A stretch of 64,000 nt of DNA, taken from assembly GCA_029948255.1 (NCBI GenBank), contig JALIZF010001724.1, positions 496,001 to 560,000 on the forward strand, read 5' to 3'. Shown here in pieces: positions 47,231 through 58,904 of the stretch. Numbering within the stretch: the stretch's first letter is position 1; the number at the start of each line of letters is the position of its first letter. Source of the DNA: Telmatactis stephensoni. Taxonomy: Eukaryota; Cnidaria; Anthozoa; Actiniaria; Isophelliidae. The notes beneath the pieces were generated by a model. That model was not told the origin of the DNA and ran no database searches. It was given only the letters and a program-made list of their open reading frames with translations. The translations under genes and the position numbers were made by a program.

Positions 47231-47565
47231 AAAGTTCGTCTGGTAGGAACTAATGTAAGCCATGCATGTTGGTTATGTGGAAATCCAGTAAAAAAGCACT
47301 TGGGGAGCAGTTTGTGCTTATAACTATTATGGTTACTGGGATCTAAACGATGCTCACGTGATATGTCGAATGCTTGGTTACAAAGCAGCTGTGAATCGAA
47401 TTATTCGAATCGAAGGAGAGACAACAACAAAACTGCTCATGTATGATGTGGGATGTAGTAGTAACGAAAAGTCGATTGCAGAGTACTATCACAATGGATG
47501 GTGGAATGTATACTCTGGTTGCACGTATAAACATTTTGCTGGTGTGGTTTGTCAGGTAGATCAAG
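47231..47565 (+). pseudogene. B-type SRCR exon with 5' damage
   Basis: VKVRLVGTNVS then an insertion in the CATGCATGTTGG region and AAAAAAGC break the frame. From [19 protein letters not shown] to HFAGVVCQVDQ it is open to a CAAG|GTAAGA donor. C in AEC is replaced by Tyr (SIAEYYHN), losing one conserved cysteine. Confidence 0.75.
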
Positions 47566-47705
47566 GTAAGAATTAATGACATTAAACAAATATTGTTTCA
47601 CTGTTTATATATAGATTCTCAACACAAATAAATGCAAGCAAACTTACTTTTTCACTCTTTAAATTGAAAACTTGTAATAAAAACTTGTAAAAAAAATAAA
47701 ACTGA

Positions 47706-48065
<360 letters not shown>

Positions 48066-48295
48066 TAACCCGCCAAAACCCACACTAACTCGCTACACCC
48101 AAAGTCAGTAAATTCCCTTAATTATAACTAGCCTTAACCACTACTCTTAATTTAATTAGTCTCATAAATAATTATTATGCTACTGCAAGAGGTACCCATG
48201 TACCTGTCAGTTCCCCTAAACATTTAGAAATCAGAAAATAGAAATCAGAAAATAAGCAGTTATGGAGTGGTTTCTAAAAACCTGCATGTGCAACA

Positions 48296-48930
48296 GAAAC
48301 TAATAGCTACTAGTGTTTAGTAATTTAGTCAATGAAATAAGGGTCTACTAGTATCTATCAGTCTTCTAACTATTCAATGTTTTTTTTAAAAGTACCTCAA
48401 TATTATGATGATGAAGACTTTATTTATTGAGGGTGAAAGCATATTTACTGGTGACCCAGTAGTTTACAATATGGCCCTAAAAAATAAAATAAATTAAATC
48501 AAATTGAATTATATTGAATTGACTAATTGTCTGAGTAATTCCTTACTAGAATTCCTTACAAGAATGTTACATTAATTTGTAAATGTTCAAATTCAGAATT
48601 TTGCTTTAGGAGCTTCTGCTGGATTTTTTCTATGAATTGCCTATGCGAGGCAATATTGCGAATGGAAGGGTCAATATTTTTCCAAAGACGAATTGCACTT
48701 GTTTGAAACATACGATAACCTGAAACTCTTTTGTATTTAGGCAGAACTAGGTTGTTTTGAATTGCAGTTCTAGTATTGTAGTATTTATTGGATAAAGTGT
48801 CAATATTGAGGTACTTTAAAAAAAACCATTGAATAGTTATAATTAGAAGACTGATAGACACAAGTAGACCCTTATTTCATTGATTAAATTACTAAACACT
48901 AGTAAACACTAGTAGCTATTAGTTTGGTCT
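48296..48930 (-). mobile_element. Inverted-repeat element enclosing a LINE RT end
   Basis: ACTAATAGCTACTAGTGTTT..CAATATT (48296-48407) is mirrored at 48806-48930. Between them the minus strand encodes LVLPKYKRVSGYRMFQTSA, IRLWKNIDPSIRNI, a LINE RT C-terminus with a TTTATT tail (48420-48860). It is either a captured LINE or a LINE insertion in a hairpin MITE. Confidence 0.65.
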
Positions 48931-49001
48931 ACCAGGTTGTGTTTAAAACTAACAATAATAAATGAAAAATAGAGTGAGAGCACTTAGAGTGGTGGCACTT
49001 A

Positions 49002-49405
49002 GAGTGATTTTCATAAACCCGTGAAATACATTTTAGTGTATTTAGTACTATTAGTCTCTAATTCCTTTGTTTTCTATTGTTTGAATCTGGCTATTACTAT
49101 CTAATAATTAACTTTTGTTTCACAGGTTTATGAAAACCACTCTAATCCGTGAAATAGATATTAGTCTAACAGACATTAGTAGACACTTTTTCTATTGTTT
49201 TCTTTTGTTTTGATTAGACTATTAGACATTGACTATTAGATTTTGTTTCACGGATTAAGTGCCATCACTCTAGCCTGTGAAACAAAATATTATTAGTTGT
49301 CAATGTCTAATAGCCTTATCATAACAAAAGAAAACAATGGAAATAGTGTCTACTAATGTCTGTTAGACTAATACCTATTTAACGGATTAAGTGCCATCAC
49401 TCTAT
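49002..49405. repeat. Cluster of TAGAGTG hairpin MITEs
   Basis: At least three adjoining units: 49002-49142 (arms TTTTCATAAACC / GGTTTATGAAAA), 49145-49275 (AATCCGTGAAAT / TTCACGGATT) and 49268-49400. Each has an ACAAAAGAAAACAATG-like core or its inverse. Confidence 0.75.
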
Positions 49406-50599
49406 GTTTTAAAAATTCACTTACAGTTAAAACTGTTATGGTAGTTTGAATTGAGATATCAAGACAAACAGTAATATTCACTGATTTTATCAGTGCATTG
49501 TCTTCAAAACGGTGTAGATACTCGTTTACTTAATCCCTAGAAAGAAGTCAAAAACCCCGTGAAATAAATAGTAAGCTTACGTAAACTAGTACAAAAGTAA
49601 GACTGGCGAAAGGCATTGTAGCATTTCTTCTATTAAGTCAAGTATACAACAACTGCAATACATTAAGGGTTTGCTTACCAGAATATTGTTAATTGTTGTC
49701 TTTTCTTGTTTAATACAAAGAAGCAAACCAATGCGAACCAATGCAAAATAAAAAGACTTTACATTCTTCTTTGCCGCCATTTTGAAATGTTGTTCTACCC
49801 AGTCCCCCCAACAATTTACCGGCACAGATAGCCCAAGTACACAGAAACTCTGACAAAAACCTATAATTATTTAGCATTGTCATCGAAAAAATCGACTGTT
49901 ATAAATGAACAATTTTTTTCTGTTGTGTTTGACTTTCTTATATTTCTGTGTGGCATTTCAAGTCCTTTATATGATTATTTACACGACGCACTGTGACGTC
50001 ACAAACCAATTTATGGAACCATGATTCTGTGGGACCCCGATACGTTGTGATCTGGAAAATGATCTGGAAGCCTAGTAGGACGGGGATATTTGTATTCTTT
50101 GCTTTTCTAAAAAGTAACAAAATATTATTGAATAGGCAAGGGAAGTGAGGTAAAACAAAAAACAAATGTATTTCTCACTCATTCAATCTGATAGTACATG
50201 CTGTCCTATATGCTATAGTATCAGACCATAGTGTACCCATCTCAAAGTATAGACCCCTTGCAGCATGTTGGGATTCAACTCTGTCTGGGGGACAAAACAT
50301 TTTTTTTTTTTTGATTCTCAAGAGCAAAAAAAGCCTTTTGTTTTGTCCCCCCGATGGAGCTGCTTTGTGGTCACTATACCTCATTAAGTATACTGTATTA
50401 TGCTATAAGGCCAATTTGCACTTTATGATTGTTGGCTTGATATTTTAACAAGCTTTGTTCAGGAAAAAGAAGAATTTGCCTGATACACAGAAATTGGCTA
50501 CAAATTCTTTCATGTCGGGCTGATTTTTTGAAAGGAAAATCAAATTAATTGGAGGCCCAAAACAAACAAAAAAACAATGGATTTCAAATGGGGTCAACA

Positions 50600-51345
50600 A
50601 CCCATCTCATAGTATACTGTTCTATGTTATAGTATTATACCATAGTCGGTACCCATCTCATAGTATACTGTACTATGCCTTAGCATTACACCATAGTGTA
50701 TCCATCTCATAGTTTACTGTACTATGCTATAGCATTACACCATAGTGTACCCATCTCATAGTTTACTGTACTATGCTATAGCATTACACCATAGTGTACC
50801 CATCTCATAGTATACTGTACTATGCTATAGCATTACATCATAGTGTATCCATCTCATAGTTTACTGTACTATGCTATAGCATTACAGCATAGTGTACCCA
50901 TCTCATAGTATACTGTACTATGCTATAGCATTACACCATAGTGTGCCCATCTCATAGTATACTGTACTATGCTATGGTGTTGTACTATAGTGAACCCATC
51001 TCATAATATACTGTACTATGCTATAGCATTACACCATAGTGTACCCATCTCATAGTTTACTATACTATGTTATAGTATTAAACTATAGTGAACCCATCTC
51101 ATAGTATACTGTACTATGTTATAGTATTATACTATAGTGTATCAATCTCATAGTATACTGTACTATGCTATAGCATTACATCATAGTGTACCCATCTCAT
51201 AGTATACTGTACTATGCTATGGTGTTATACTATAGTGAACCCATCTCATAGTATAATGTACTATGCTATAGCATTATACCATAGTGTACACATATCATAG
51301 TATGCTGTGCTATGCTATGGTATTATGCTATTAGTGAACCCATTA
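50600..51345. repeat. 49-bp satellite, about 15 copies
   Basis: Unit ACCATAGTGTACCCATCTCA plus TAGTATACTGTACTATGC plus TATAGCATTAC. Starts at 50690 and 50739 fix the period at 49. The unit holds two near-palindromes (CATAGTATACTGTACTATG and TATGCTATAGCATA-like). Copies vary by a few bases. Confidence 0.9.
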
Positions 51346-51885
51346 TATTATGCACTGTTTCCCTTAACCTGCCCAAACTCACCATAACTCACATAGCTCT
51401 AGAGGGGCCAGTTTCCCTTAACCCGCTTAAACCCGCCTAAACTCACCATAACCCGCATAGCTCTAGAGGGGCCAGTTTCCCTTAACCCGCCAAAACTCGC
51501 TGAAACTCGCAGCGGGTTAAGGCGAGATCAGATCCCAGAGTAGGCCTTATGCTTGGATACTCTGGAGTACAAAATGCCCTTCACACAAACTTTAGTCCCG
51601 TCAAAGGAATAATATGGTTTAGAAACCTTGCTTGTACTGGTACAGAAGTGTCCATTGCCAACTGTAGTCATAGTGGATGGGGATATGGCTGTTACCATTA
51701 CGAGGACGTTGGTGTCACGTGCAAGATGGGTAGGTTTTAAAGACAACATGACTTATTAATTATTTTCATATCTTTCAGATGTTACATCAACCTACACATA
51801 TCATAAACATACATCGTCAGGATGTCAGTGCATTACGTAAAATGACAATAATTATAACATTTTGTTGCTTGTCTTGATTTTGTAG

Positions 51886-51995
51886 TTGCTGCTCCTCAAT
51901 TTACAGTAAGCCAGCTCATCGGTTGGACTGGCTTACACTGCTGATCTTGTCATTTTTCCATGAACACCAAAGAAAAGAAGTTAATAATTAAAGGT
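51886..51995 (+). pseudogene. L exon, copy 13 (damaged)
   Basis: Acceptor TTTTGTAG, extra bases in AAGCCAGCTCATCGG, a missing AATCATGCTTCG block and no clear donor. Confidence 0.6.
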
Positions 51996-52017
51996 TAAAG
52001 ACTGATGTGAGTGCTTT

Positions 52018-52148
52018 GCCGGCTAATACAGGCTGTAGAATCTGAGCGAGATTCAATCCAATATGGCACGAGGTGATAACTAGATAGCTGAGTGCTGTAG
52101 GAAGAATTTTTAGTTCATTCTACAGCCAGCATTGCCGGTAAAGCACGA
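52018..52148. repeat. Small hairpin repeat
   Basis: GTGCTTTGCCGGC and GGCTGTAGAAT are mirrored by ATTCTACAGCC and GCCGGTAAAGCAC. Confidence 0.6.
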
Positions 52149-52346
52149 ACAAGAAGTTCCTAACCGCTTTGATACTCAAACTGAGTGCACAACTCTAAAT
52201 CAAAGAGCAAGACATTTATTTAGTACGTGGGATTGAACAAAAGCAATGCCGAGAAAAAACCTAATAACAAATACTCAATGAAGCTAAAAGTTTTAGCTGT
52301 TTTTCTTCAAAATTGTTAGTTTTTAGAAGATAAAACCGATCAAAGT

Positions 52347-52658
52347 TCGTCTACAGGGTGGGAACTAATGTAAGCAATGTTGGTCAAGTGGAAATTCAGT
52401 ACAATGGGACCTGGGGAGCAGTCTGTCATCATGGCTGGGACATAAACGATGCTCACGTGATCTGCCGAATGCTTGGTTAAAAAGGAGCTGAATATCGAAT
52501 TCGGTACATTGAAGGAGAGCCAACAACAAGAACGCTCATGTACGATGTGCAGTGCAGTGGTAAGGAAAAGTCCATTGCAGAGTGCTATCACTACGGATGG
52601 TGGAAGTATTCTTGTTCGTATAAATATCTTGCTGGTGTGATTTGCCAGGTAGATGGAG
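52347..52658 (+). pseudogene. B-type SRCR exon with stop and frameshift
   Basis: [21 protein letters not shown] start, [14 protein letters not shown] then TAA instead of Tyr, then YRIRYIEGEPTTRTLMYDVQ, CSGKEKSIAEC and GVICQVDGG to GAG|GTACAT. A frame change lies in the ACAGGGTGGGAAC start. It keeps all six cysteines. Confidence 0.75.
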
Positions 52659-52761
52659 GTACATATGAAATGTTTAATCTGAAAAATAAATACCTTATCG
52701 TGATTTGTTGTGAAAACATAACTGAAAGGAGGCAATTTTCATAATTGCATGCAATTCACAG

Positions 52762-52962
52762 CTATTCCACCAGTTCAAGTTCGATTAAATGGTGGAACAA
52801 ATTCTGGTCGAGTTGATGTCAGGTACCATGATATAGTATGGCTTCAATACCTTAATTGTACTGGTACAGAAATGTTTATTGCCAACTGTGGTCATATACT
52901 GGATGAGGATATGCATACAGCTGTTCCCACAGCGAGGAGGTTGATATGACGTGCAAAAATGG
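52762..52962 (+). pseudogene. A-type SRCR exon, internally deleted
   Basis: PPVQVRLNGGTNSGRVDVRY then jumps to IVWLQYLNCTGTEMFIANCG, losing the WGTVC to SPVKG half. An extra base in ATACTGGATGAGG shifts the end. Donor GTGAGT present. Confidence 0.7.
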
Positions 52963-53000
52963 GTGAGTTTCAAAGAAAATGGCCGAGAGAATGTAATTGT

Positions 53001-53110
53001 AGCACGTACTGGCACAGAAATGCATGTGTCTACTCCCAGCTTTAGCCATGGTGGATGGGGTAACGGCTGCTACAGCCATAGCTACGACGCTGGTGTAACG
53101 TGCAAGATGA
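53001..53110 (+). pseudogene. A-exon 3' remnant
   Basis: ACTGGCACAGAAATGCATG, TTTAGCCATGGTGGATGGGG and TATGACGCTGGTGTAACGTG-like text follow the second half of an A exon; the donor is ATGAGT. Confidence 0.6.
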
Positions 53111-53174
53111 ATGAGTTTACCAGGAACTAAAACAACTGTTTATGATCGTTTTTTAACTCTCAAAGTTGTTATTT

Positions 53175-54179
53175 CGACGTAAATTGATTTTATTTTCAGA
53201 GCTTTCGGGCTCTGGCCCATCTTCAAGGAGAAAATGGATTTTACAATTTTAGTTACACAACTAAGATCACGTGGAAAACAAACAAAAATGACGTAATGAT
53301 ATCGCAATCTAATTGATAGACTAAGCACGCGCGACTAAAAATGTTCTCAATACTAAAGCCTAGTATTTATTCATTAGATTACTTCAATTGTCTGAAATTG
53401 CTTTTCCGGAGTTACTATTAAATAAAGCACTTTTATTTTTGGCAATTTGCCACGCTTTCAGTCGCCGATCTTGTTCTTATCCATGATAACTCGCTTTCCA
53501 AGATCTTTTAATTGTCCCATGAAATGTTATGGCCTCCTTTGTTGCGTCGTCCGCCAAAGCAGACGACTGTGTCCTGGCCAACCTGACGCTTTCCATATGT
53601 TCCTTCGTCTTTGTACTCAATAATTATCCGGTTTCCCCTATCATTTCGATCATTTACTCCAGACCCAAGCCTCTTTTTACCCGCTTCGGTAAAACAGAGT
53701 TCAGAAGAACTTGCATGTGCATGCGCTACAAGAACCAATCAGAAACCGTAAAATTTTGGTGTGACCTGGTTACAAAGTTATCGTACAATATGGCTGCTCT
53801 TTACGAAGAGTTAGAGCAAAGTTTATCTGAATTAAATCGGTTAGTTATATGGGGCTCATTTCGAAAACAAATTCAACGAACAAGATAAGTATGCCTTCAC
53901 TTGTACGAAGCATATGGTTTTTACCCAAATTGAAGGAAATCCAAGCCCTGTATGACTTGTCAAAAGGCCCTAGCCTGTAACCAGATCACACCCACATTTT
54001 ACGGTGTCTGTTTCGCTCATGTAACGCATATGCATGCAAGTTCTTCTAGACTTTGGTTTACTGAAGCAGAGCGGGGTTAAAAGAGGCCTGGGACTGGATT
54101 ATCCGATCATTGGGTAAAATTCAATTGTATGATGTGAGGTCTTTTGACATCCTACAGCACTTAATCAAGTGAGACTGTT
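53175..54179. repeat. Segmental repeat, copy 2 (SINE-free)
   Basis: Counterpart of 27090-28469. Starts near TTTCGGGCTCTGGCCCATCT (a retroposon-tail-like block). It carries a short open reading MAALYEELEQSLSELNRLV at about 53790-53888 that is broken in copy 1. The SINE site is empty at 53836-53846. Confidence 0.7.
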
Positions 54180-54234
54180 TGGGGAAGTGCATACTGTTAC
54201 CATAGCCAGGACGTTGGTGTCACGTGCAAAATAG
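54180..54234 (+). pseudogene. A-exon 3' remnant
   Basis: GGGGAAGTGCATACTG to GGTGTCACGTGCAAAATAG and a GTGAGT donor; same breakpoint as 28470. Confidence 0.75.
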
Positions 54235-54391
54235 GTGAGTTTAAAAGAAAACATGGTTTATTAGTTATTTTCATATCTTTCATTTGTGCCATCAACCTAC
54301 ACATACCCTAAACACAACATCGTCAGGATTTCAGTGGAGTACGTAACATGACAATATTTATAACATCTTGTTGCTTTTCTTACTTTTGCAG

Positions 54392-54500
54392 TCGCTGCTC
54401 CTCAATTTACAGTAAGCCCTACATCGGTTGGACTGGCCTGCACTGCTGATCTTGTCATTAATCATGCTTCGATGAGCGCCCAAGAAAAAAAGCTGATAAA
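54392..54500 (+). CDS. L exon, copy 14
   Basis: 109 bp, open, TTTTGCAG acceptor, AAA|GTAGGT donor. This is the last recognisable member of the array. Confidence 0.7.
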
Positions 54501-54539
54501 GTAGGTCAAAGAAGTTACACCTATATATTAAAATAGTTC

Positions 54540-55223
54540 ACTGGGTCAAGTACATTGAAAAACCCTAAGATCTGATATGGGCATTAATGCAGAATACGGA
54601 CTATATGATTAACTACTTTTAAATAGCCTCTTAATTTTGTTTGTTTATTAGATCTTATGAAATACAAATTAATAAACGTGGAAACTGTAACTCTTCGATG
54701 ATACGATAATAATCGTTCCGTGTTACACAGCATCAACGTAGCGCAAGTTTGTATCCCAACTTCTAATTAAGGACTAAATTGGCGCGATATATGTTGCATG
54801 TAGTCCTCTTATGCCTTTATACTGGATTAATGAATAAGGAAAAAGACTCATATTGAGATTTTTAAAGCCATTTTTAAAGATTGTCTGATGTCTCGAAATA
54901 TTTGACCCAGTTTGCAAAAAAAATATTACTGGTACAAATTTCAAGAATCGAAAGAAAATGGCTACAGATTTCTCATTGATGTAAGAAGACCCGATTAAAA
55001 TTCATGCCCAATTAGCAAGTCATATGGTAAGGTCCACCTTAATCTCTGTGTGTACAGATAATTCTGGATATCTGTGTCAATGTCATGTACTTTAATATGT
55101 GGATACTCTATAAGAACGACGCATCGATAGTTTGCTTAAGATGTATGGATACCTTGCATGGATTTTGACGCTGGACAAGAATTTGACTTTTGAGGAATTA
55201 AATAGAAGGAAGAGCATTTTACA
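54540..55223. repeat. Inter-unit spacer, last copy
   Basis: Follows the order seen at 29500-29760 and 30590-31050 and stops at AGAAGGAAGAGCATT, where other units go on to a B exon. The Penelope pair begins at that point. Confidence 0.65.
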
Positions 55224-56357
55224 TTGTGTCTGTTGTTACGGTTGCTTGGTAGATAACGTTTGTTTGTAGGCACTTGCCTTCTAATGGGCATTCTGTTATC
55301 TTTCTACAGTTGCATTCTTTGTTAGTTTTGTTTAACTGTTCTGGTTCTTGTTCGGTGGAGAGTATTTTTTTGTTGTGCGATGCTATGATGGATTTGATGT
55401 TAGGCATACAAGAATAGCTTATTTTGAGGGTGTGTCTATTGAAGATCTTGTGTAATGGATGGTTTATGGGGAAGCATTTGTCGACAGCGTTGAGGAATTT
55501 TCGTCCCAGGTTAGTTTTCAAGTTGCCGTTCCATGGCGGGTTATACCAAGTAATGTTTCTTTTCCGGTTCTTTTTACGCTTAGTACCATTGGTTGTTGGT
55601 TGGAACGTTAATTTATGGTCATGTCCGCTATTGAGAAGTGCTTCTTGGTACGGGTTAATGGTTTCGTTAAATGCGTCTTCGTTAGATGCGATATTAGAAA
55701 GTCTTTGGTTAATGTTAGATGGTATGTTTTTTAGTAATGTTGGTGGATGGTTACTTTGTTTATGGACGTATAGTAGTTTGTTATTGGGTTTCATGTATGG
55801 TTTATATGTGCCGTTAGTTAGGTTAAATGTTACATCTAGAAAATTAACGATTTTTTTGTTAGCTTCTATAGTTATCTTTAAGTCGTTGTCTTTGAAGGCT
55901 TTCGTTATTTTCTTCTTGATGGCATCTATTTGCTTAGGTGTCGCTTTACATGCAATTAGCCCATCATCACGGTATAGTCCTACTTTGTTGTGTAAAGTAG
56001 GCGTGATAAGCGATAGCATGTAGAGGCCTATCAGTTCGCATGTTTCAGCACCGTCATACGATCCCATCGTAACGTCGAACATGTTTACAGTGTCTTTCTT
56101 TGTCCATGTTGCATTATTGTGGTGTAGTAGGGATCTTTTGGCGTGGATTATGATGTCTTTATCTTGAGGAGTTATGTTAGTAAATTGCGATGCGTAGTTA
56201 AGGGCTTTTTTTAGAAGTTTTTCTGTTATGGATGGGTAAAATTCACAGACATCGAAGGTTATGAAAGCATGTTTATCTTTGTCTGGTAAGCGTTTAAACC
56301 ATTCAATTGTGTCGTTAGTGCTACGCCAGAGGTTGACTTTGGTGGATTGTATTATAG
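55224..56357 (-). pseudogene. Penelope-like element, truncated copy
   Basis: Minus-strand RT half: LYRDDGLIACKATPKQ (the PLE YRDDGL active site), NKKIVNFLDVTFNL and the CNCRKITECPLEGKC zinc-binding region, stopping before GIY-YIG. Its protein matches the plus copy residue for residue up to the break. The 5' part of the RT is absent. Confidence 0.88.
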
Positions 56358-56358
56358 A

Positions 56359-57857
56359 TTATACAAATCCTAGACAGAATTAACAGATCTATAATACAAT
56401 CCACCAAAGTCAACCTCTGGCGTAGCACTAACGACACAATTGAATGGTTTAAACGCTTACCAGACAAAGATAAACATGCTTTCATAACCTTCGATGTCTG
56501 TGAATTTTACCCATCCATAACAGAAAAACTTCTAAAAAAAGCCCTTAACTACGCATCGCAATTTACTAACATAACTCCTCAAGATAAAGACATCATAATC
56601 CACGCCAAAAGATCCCTACTACACCACAATAATGCAACATGGACAAAGAAAGACACTGTAAACATGTTCGACGTTACGATGGGATCGTATGACGGTGCTG
56701 AAACATGCGAACTGATAGGCCTCTACATGCTATCGCTTATCACGCCTACTTTACACAACAAAGTAGGACTATACCGTGATGATGGGCTAATTGCATGTAA
56801 AGCGACACCTAAGCAAATAGATGCCATCAAGAAGAAAATAACGAAAGCCTTCAAAGACAACGACTTAAAGATAACTATAGAAGCTAACAAAAAAATCGTT
56901 AATTTTCTAGATGTAACATTTAACCTAACTAACGGCACATATAAACCATACATGAAACCCAATAACAAACTACTATACGTCCATAAACAAAGTAACCATC
57001 CACCAACATTACTAAAAAACATACCATCTAACATTAACCAAAGACTTTCTAATATCGCATCTAACGAAGACGCATTTAACGAAACCATTAACCCGTACCA
57101 AGAAGCACTTCTCAATAGCGGACATGACCATAAATTAACGTTCCAACCAACAACCAATGGTACTAAGCGTAAAAAGAACCGGAAAAGAAACATTACTTGG
57201 TATAACCCGCCATGGAACGGCAACTTGAAAACTAACCTGGGACGAAAATTCCTCAACGCTGTCGACAAATGCTTCCCCATAAACCATCCATTACACAAGA
57301 TCTTCAATAGACACACCCTCAAAATAAGCTATTCTTGTATGCCTAACATCAAATCCATCATAGCATCGCACAACAAAAAAATACTCTCCACCGAACAAGA
57401 ACCAGAACAGTTAAACAAAACTAACAAAGAATGCAACTGTAGAAAGATAACAGAATGCCCATTAGAAGGCAAGTGCCTACAAACAAACGTTATCTACCAA
57501 GCAACCGTAACAACAGACACAACAACAGAAACTTACGTAGGCCTAGCAACAAATTTCAAAGAAAGATTCAGAAACCACAAAACATCACTAAAGCTAAAGA
57601 ACCGAAGAAATGAAACAGAACTCTCAAAATACGTTTGGAAACTCAAAGAGGAAAACAAAAATTACAATATTACATGGAAAATTATCAAAAAATGCGAACC
57701 TTACAGCAATATCACTAAAAAATGTAATTTATGTTTAAGCGAGAAATTCATAATAATTTGTAAAAAACATTTATGTTCCTTAAATAGACGTAATGAATTA
57801 GCTAGCCCGTGTAGACACAGAAACAAATTCACGCTCAAAAACTGTCATGTAACATAA
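56359..57857 (+). CDS. Penelope-like element: RT (partial) plus GIY-YIG
   Basis: Open from about 56361 (ILDRINRSIIQ) to the stop at 57857, roughly 498 codons. Order: RT palm with WRSTNDTIEWF, FITFDVCEFYPSI (motif A) and LYRDDGLIAC (motif C); RT thumb; CNC..CP..C knuckle; then GIY-YIG nuclease text ETYVGLATNFKERFRNHKTS and ELSKYVWKL. Function in the family: retrotransposition by target-primed reverse transcription. The N-terminal RT part is missing, so this copy is 5'-truncated and unlikely to be autonomous. Confidence 0.9.
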
Positions 57858-58077
57858 TACCATTATAGGTCACGAGATATTTTAAAACCACCAGCAAAAT
57901 TTTAACGGCCATTCATTGTAACTTGCCTGATGAGTGTGATCGTCTCTGACGATCATACGAAACCAGCTTGTAGCAATAAAACAATGAATCATTTATCCTA
58001 GTCTTTGACTAATATATTTCATATCATGCTCCTACAATGTCGAGCACTCTTTGGAAAACATTTTCAATGATCTTTAT

Positions 58078-58080
<3 letters not shown>
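57858..58080 (+). mobile_element. Penelope 3' region (pLTR-like)
   Basis: Follows the stop codon. It contains a hammerhead ribozyme, AATAAAACAATGAATC and a block ending at the TA array. The same block returns inverted and direct at 63369-63650. Confidence 0.75.
57923..57976 (+). ncRNA. Type I hammerhead ribozyme (PLE), copy 1
   Basis: Helix I TTGC/GCAA (57923-57926, 57973-57976), core CTGATGA (57927-57933), helix II of 11 pairs with one G-U and a TCT loop, core GAAA (57959-57962), a two-pair helix III with a CAGCTT loop, cleavage triplet GTA ending at 57972. Short-helix-III hammerheads are known from Penelope-like elements. All core bases are present. Confidence 0.85.

Positions 58081-58167
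<87 letters not shown>
58081..58167. repeat. TA dinucleotide array
   Basis: About 43 TA units; longer relatives at 63267-63366 and a short one at 63046-63075. Confidence 0.95.
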
Positions 58168-58171
<4 letters not shown>

Positions 58172-58389
58172 CCGTTTCAGAAAAAAATGACGCTCCAAGG
58201 ATATATATACATATATATGTATCCCCATTTAACCGGATAACTCCTTTGTTGAATGATTCTCAACGGACCATTGTACTGACAATGGCCAAATTACCTGACT
58301 CATTCGCTTGACTACCTTAATCACGGTACATTTATAGCTCTCTTAGTTCAAGGTCCGCCTTAGTAATTCCAGCTAGCTAGCTGACAATA

Positions 58390-58504
58390 GAGTGGTTTTC
58401 GTTCGTCTGTGAAAAGCAAATGACTATCTAGTTTGTGCTAGTCGACATTGAACAAAAGAAAACAATGAGTTTAATGACTACTCACAGACCAAGGAAAACC
58501 ACTC
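58390..58504. mobile_element. TAGAGTG MITE
   Basis: TA|GAGTGGTTTTCGTTCGTCTG and an inverted end AAACCACTC, core ACAAAAGAAAACAATG. It is present in one arm of the large inverted repeat and absent from the other, so it inserted after the arms formed. Confidence 0.75.
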
Positions 58505-58904
58505 TCGTTAATAATAATAACAATGTTGACTAATTCACTGAAAATTGTGAAGTTTAAAGATTTTCCGTTGCACCATGGTTCAGGGAATGTTTATTAGTGT
58601 ATGTTAGTAGACTATATTCTTGGACACAGATATTTCATAAATAGTCCATTTTTAAAAGTCTTTTTAATGTGCATGTATTTCGTGAAAAGAATTGAAACAA
58701 ACAGATTGTATGGCGGTTACATCATCATAGCACAACACGGTTTAAATTGAATGCCGGCTTATGAAAATGCGCGTAATTTCATAACTATTGGTTATTGTAA
58801 GATATGGAGAGATTAACATAATAATATTTCTTAACTTCTCGTTACCTCTGTGTCAATATAATTTGCGCTCTAGTTCTTACTTGACCTTACTCGGCACATT
58901 CGCC

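Larger units (their letters stand above)
57917..58534. repeat. Inverted repeat flanking the five-exon gene, left arm
   Basis: From ATTGTAACTTGCCTGATGAG through TGTCGAGCACTCTTTGG, a TA array, CGTTTCAG..CGCTCCAAGG, TCCGCCTTAGTAATTCC to CAATGTTGACTAAT. A TAGAGTG MITE (58390-58504) interrupts this arm only. Mate: 62815-63528. Confidence 0.85.

Noticed and set aside
55424..56023. 199-residue open frame opposite the truncated Penelope copy, and its mirror at 56723-57322
   Set aside because: Antisense shadow of the RT coding strand; composition and duplication explain it.
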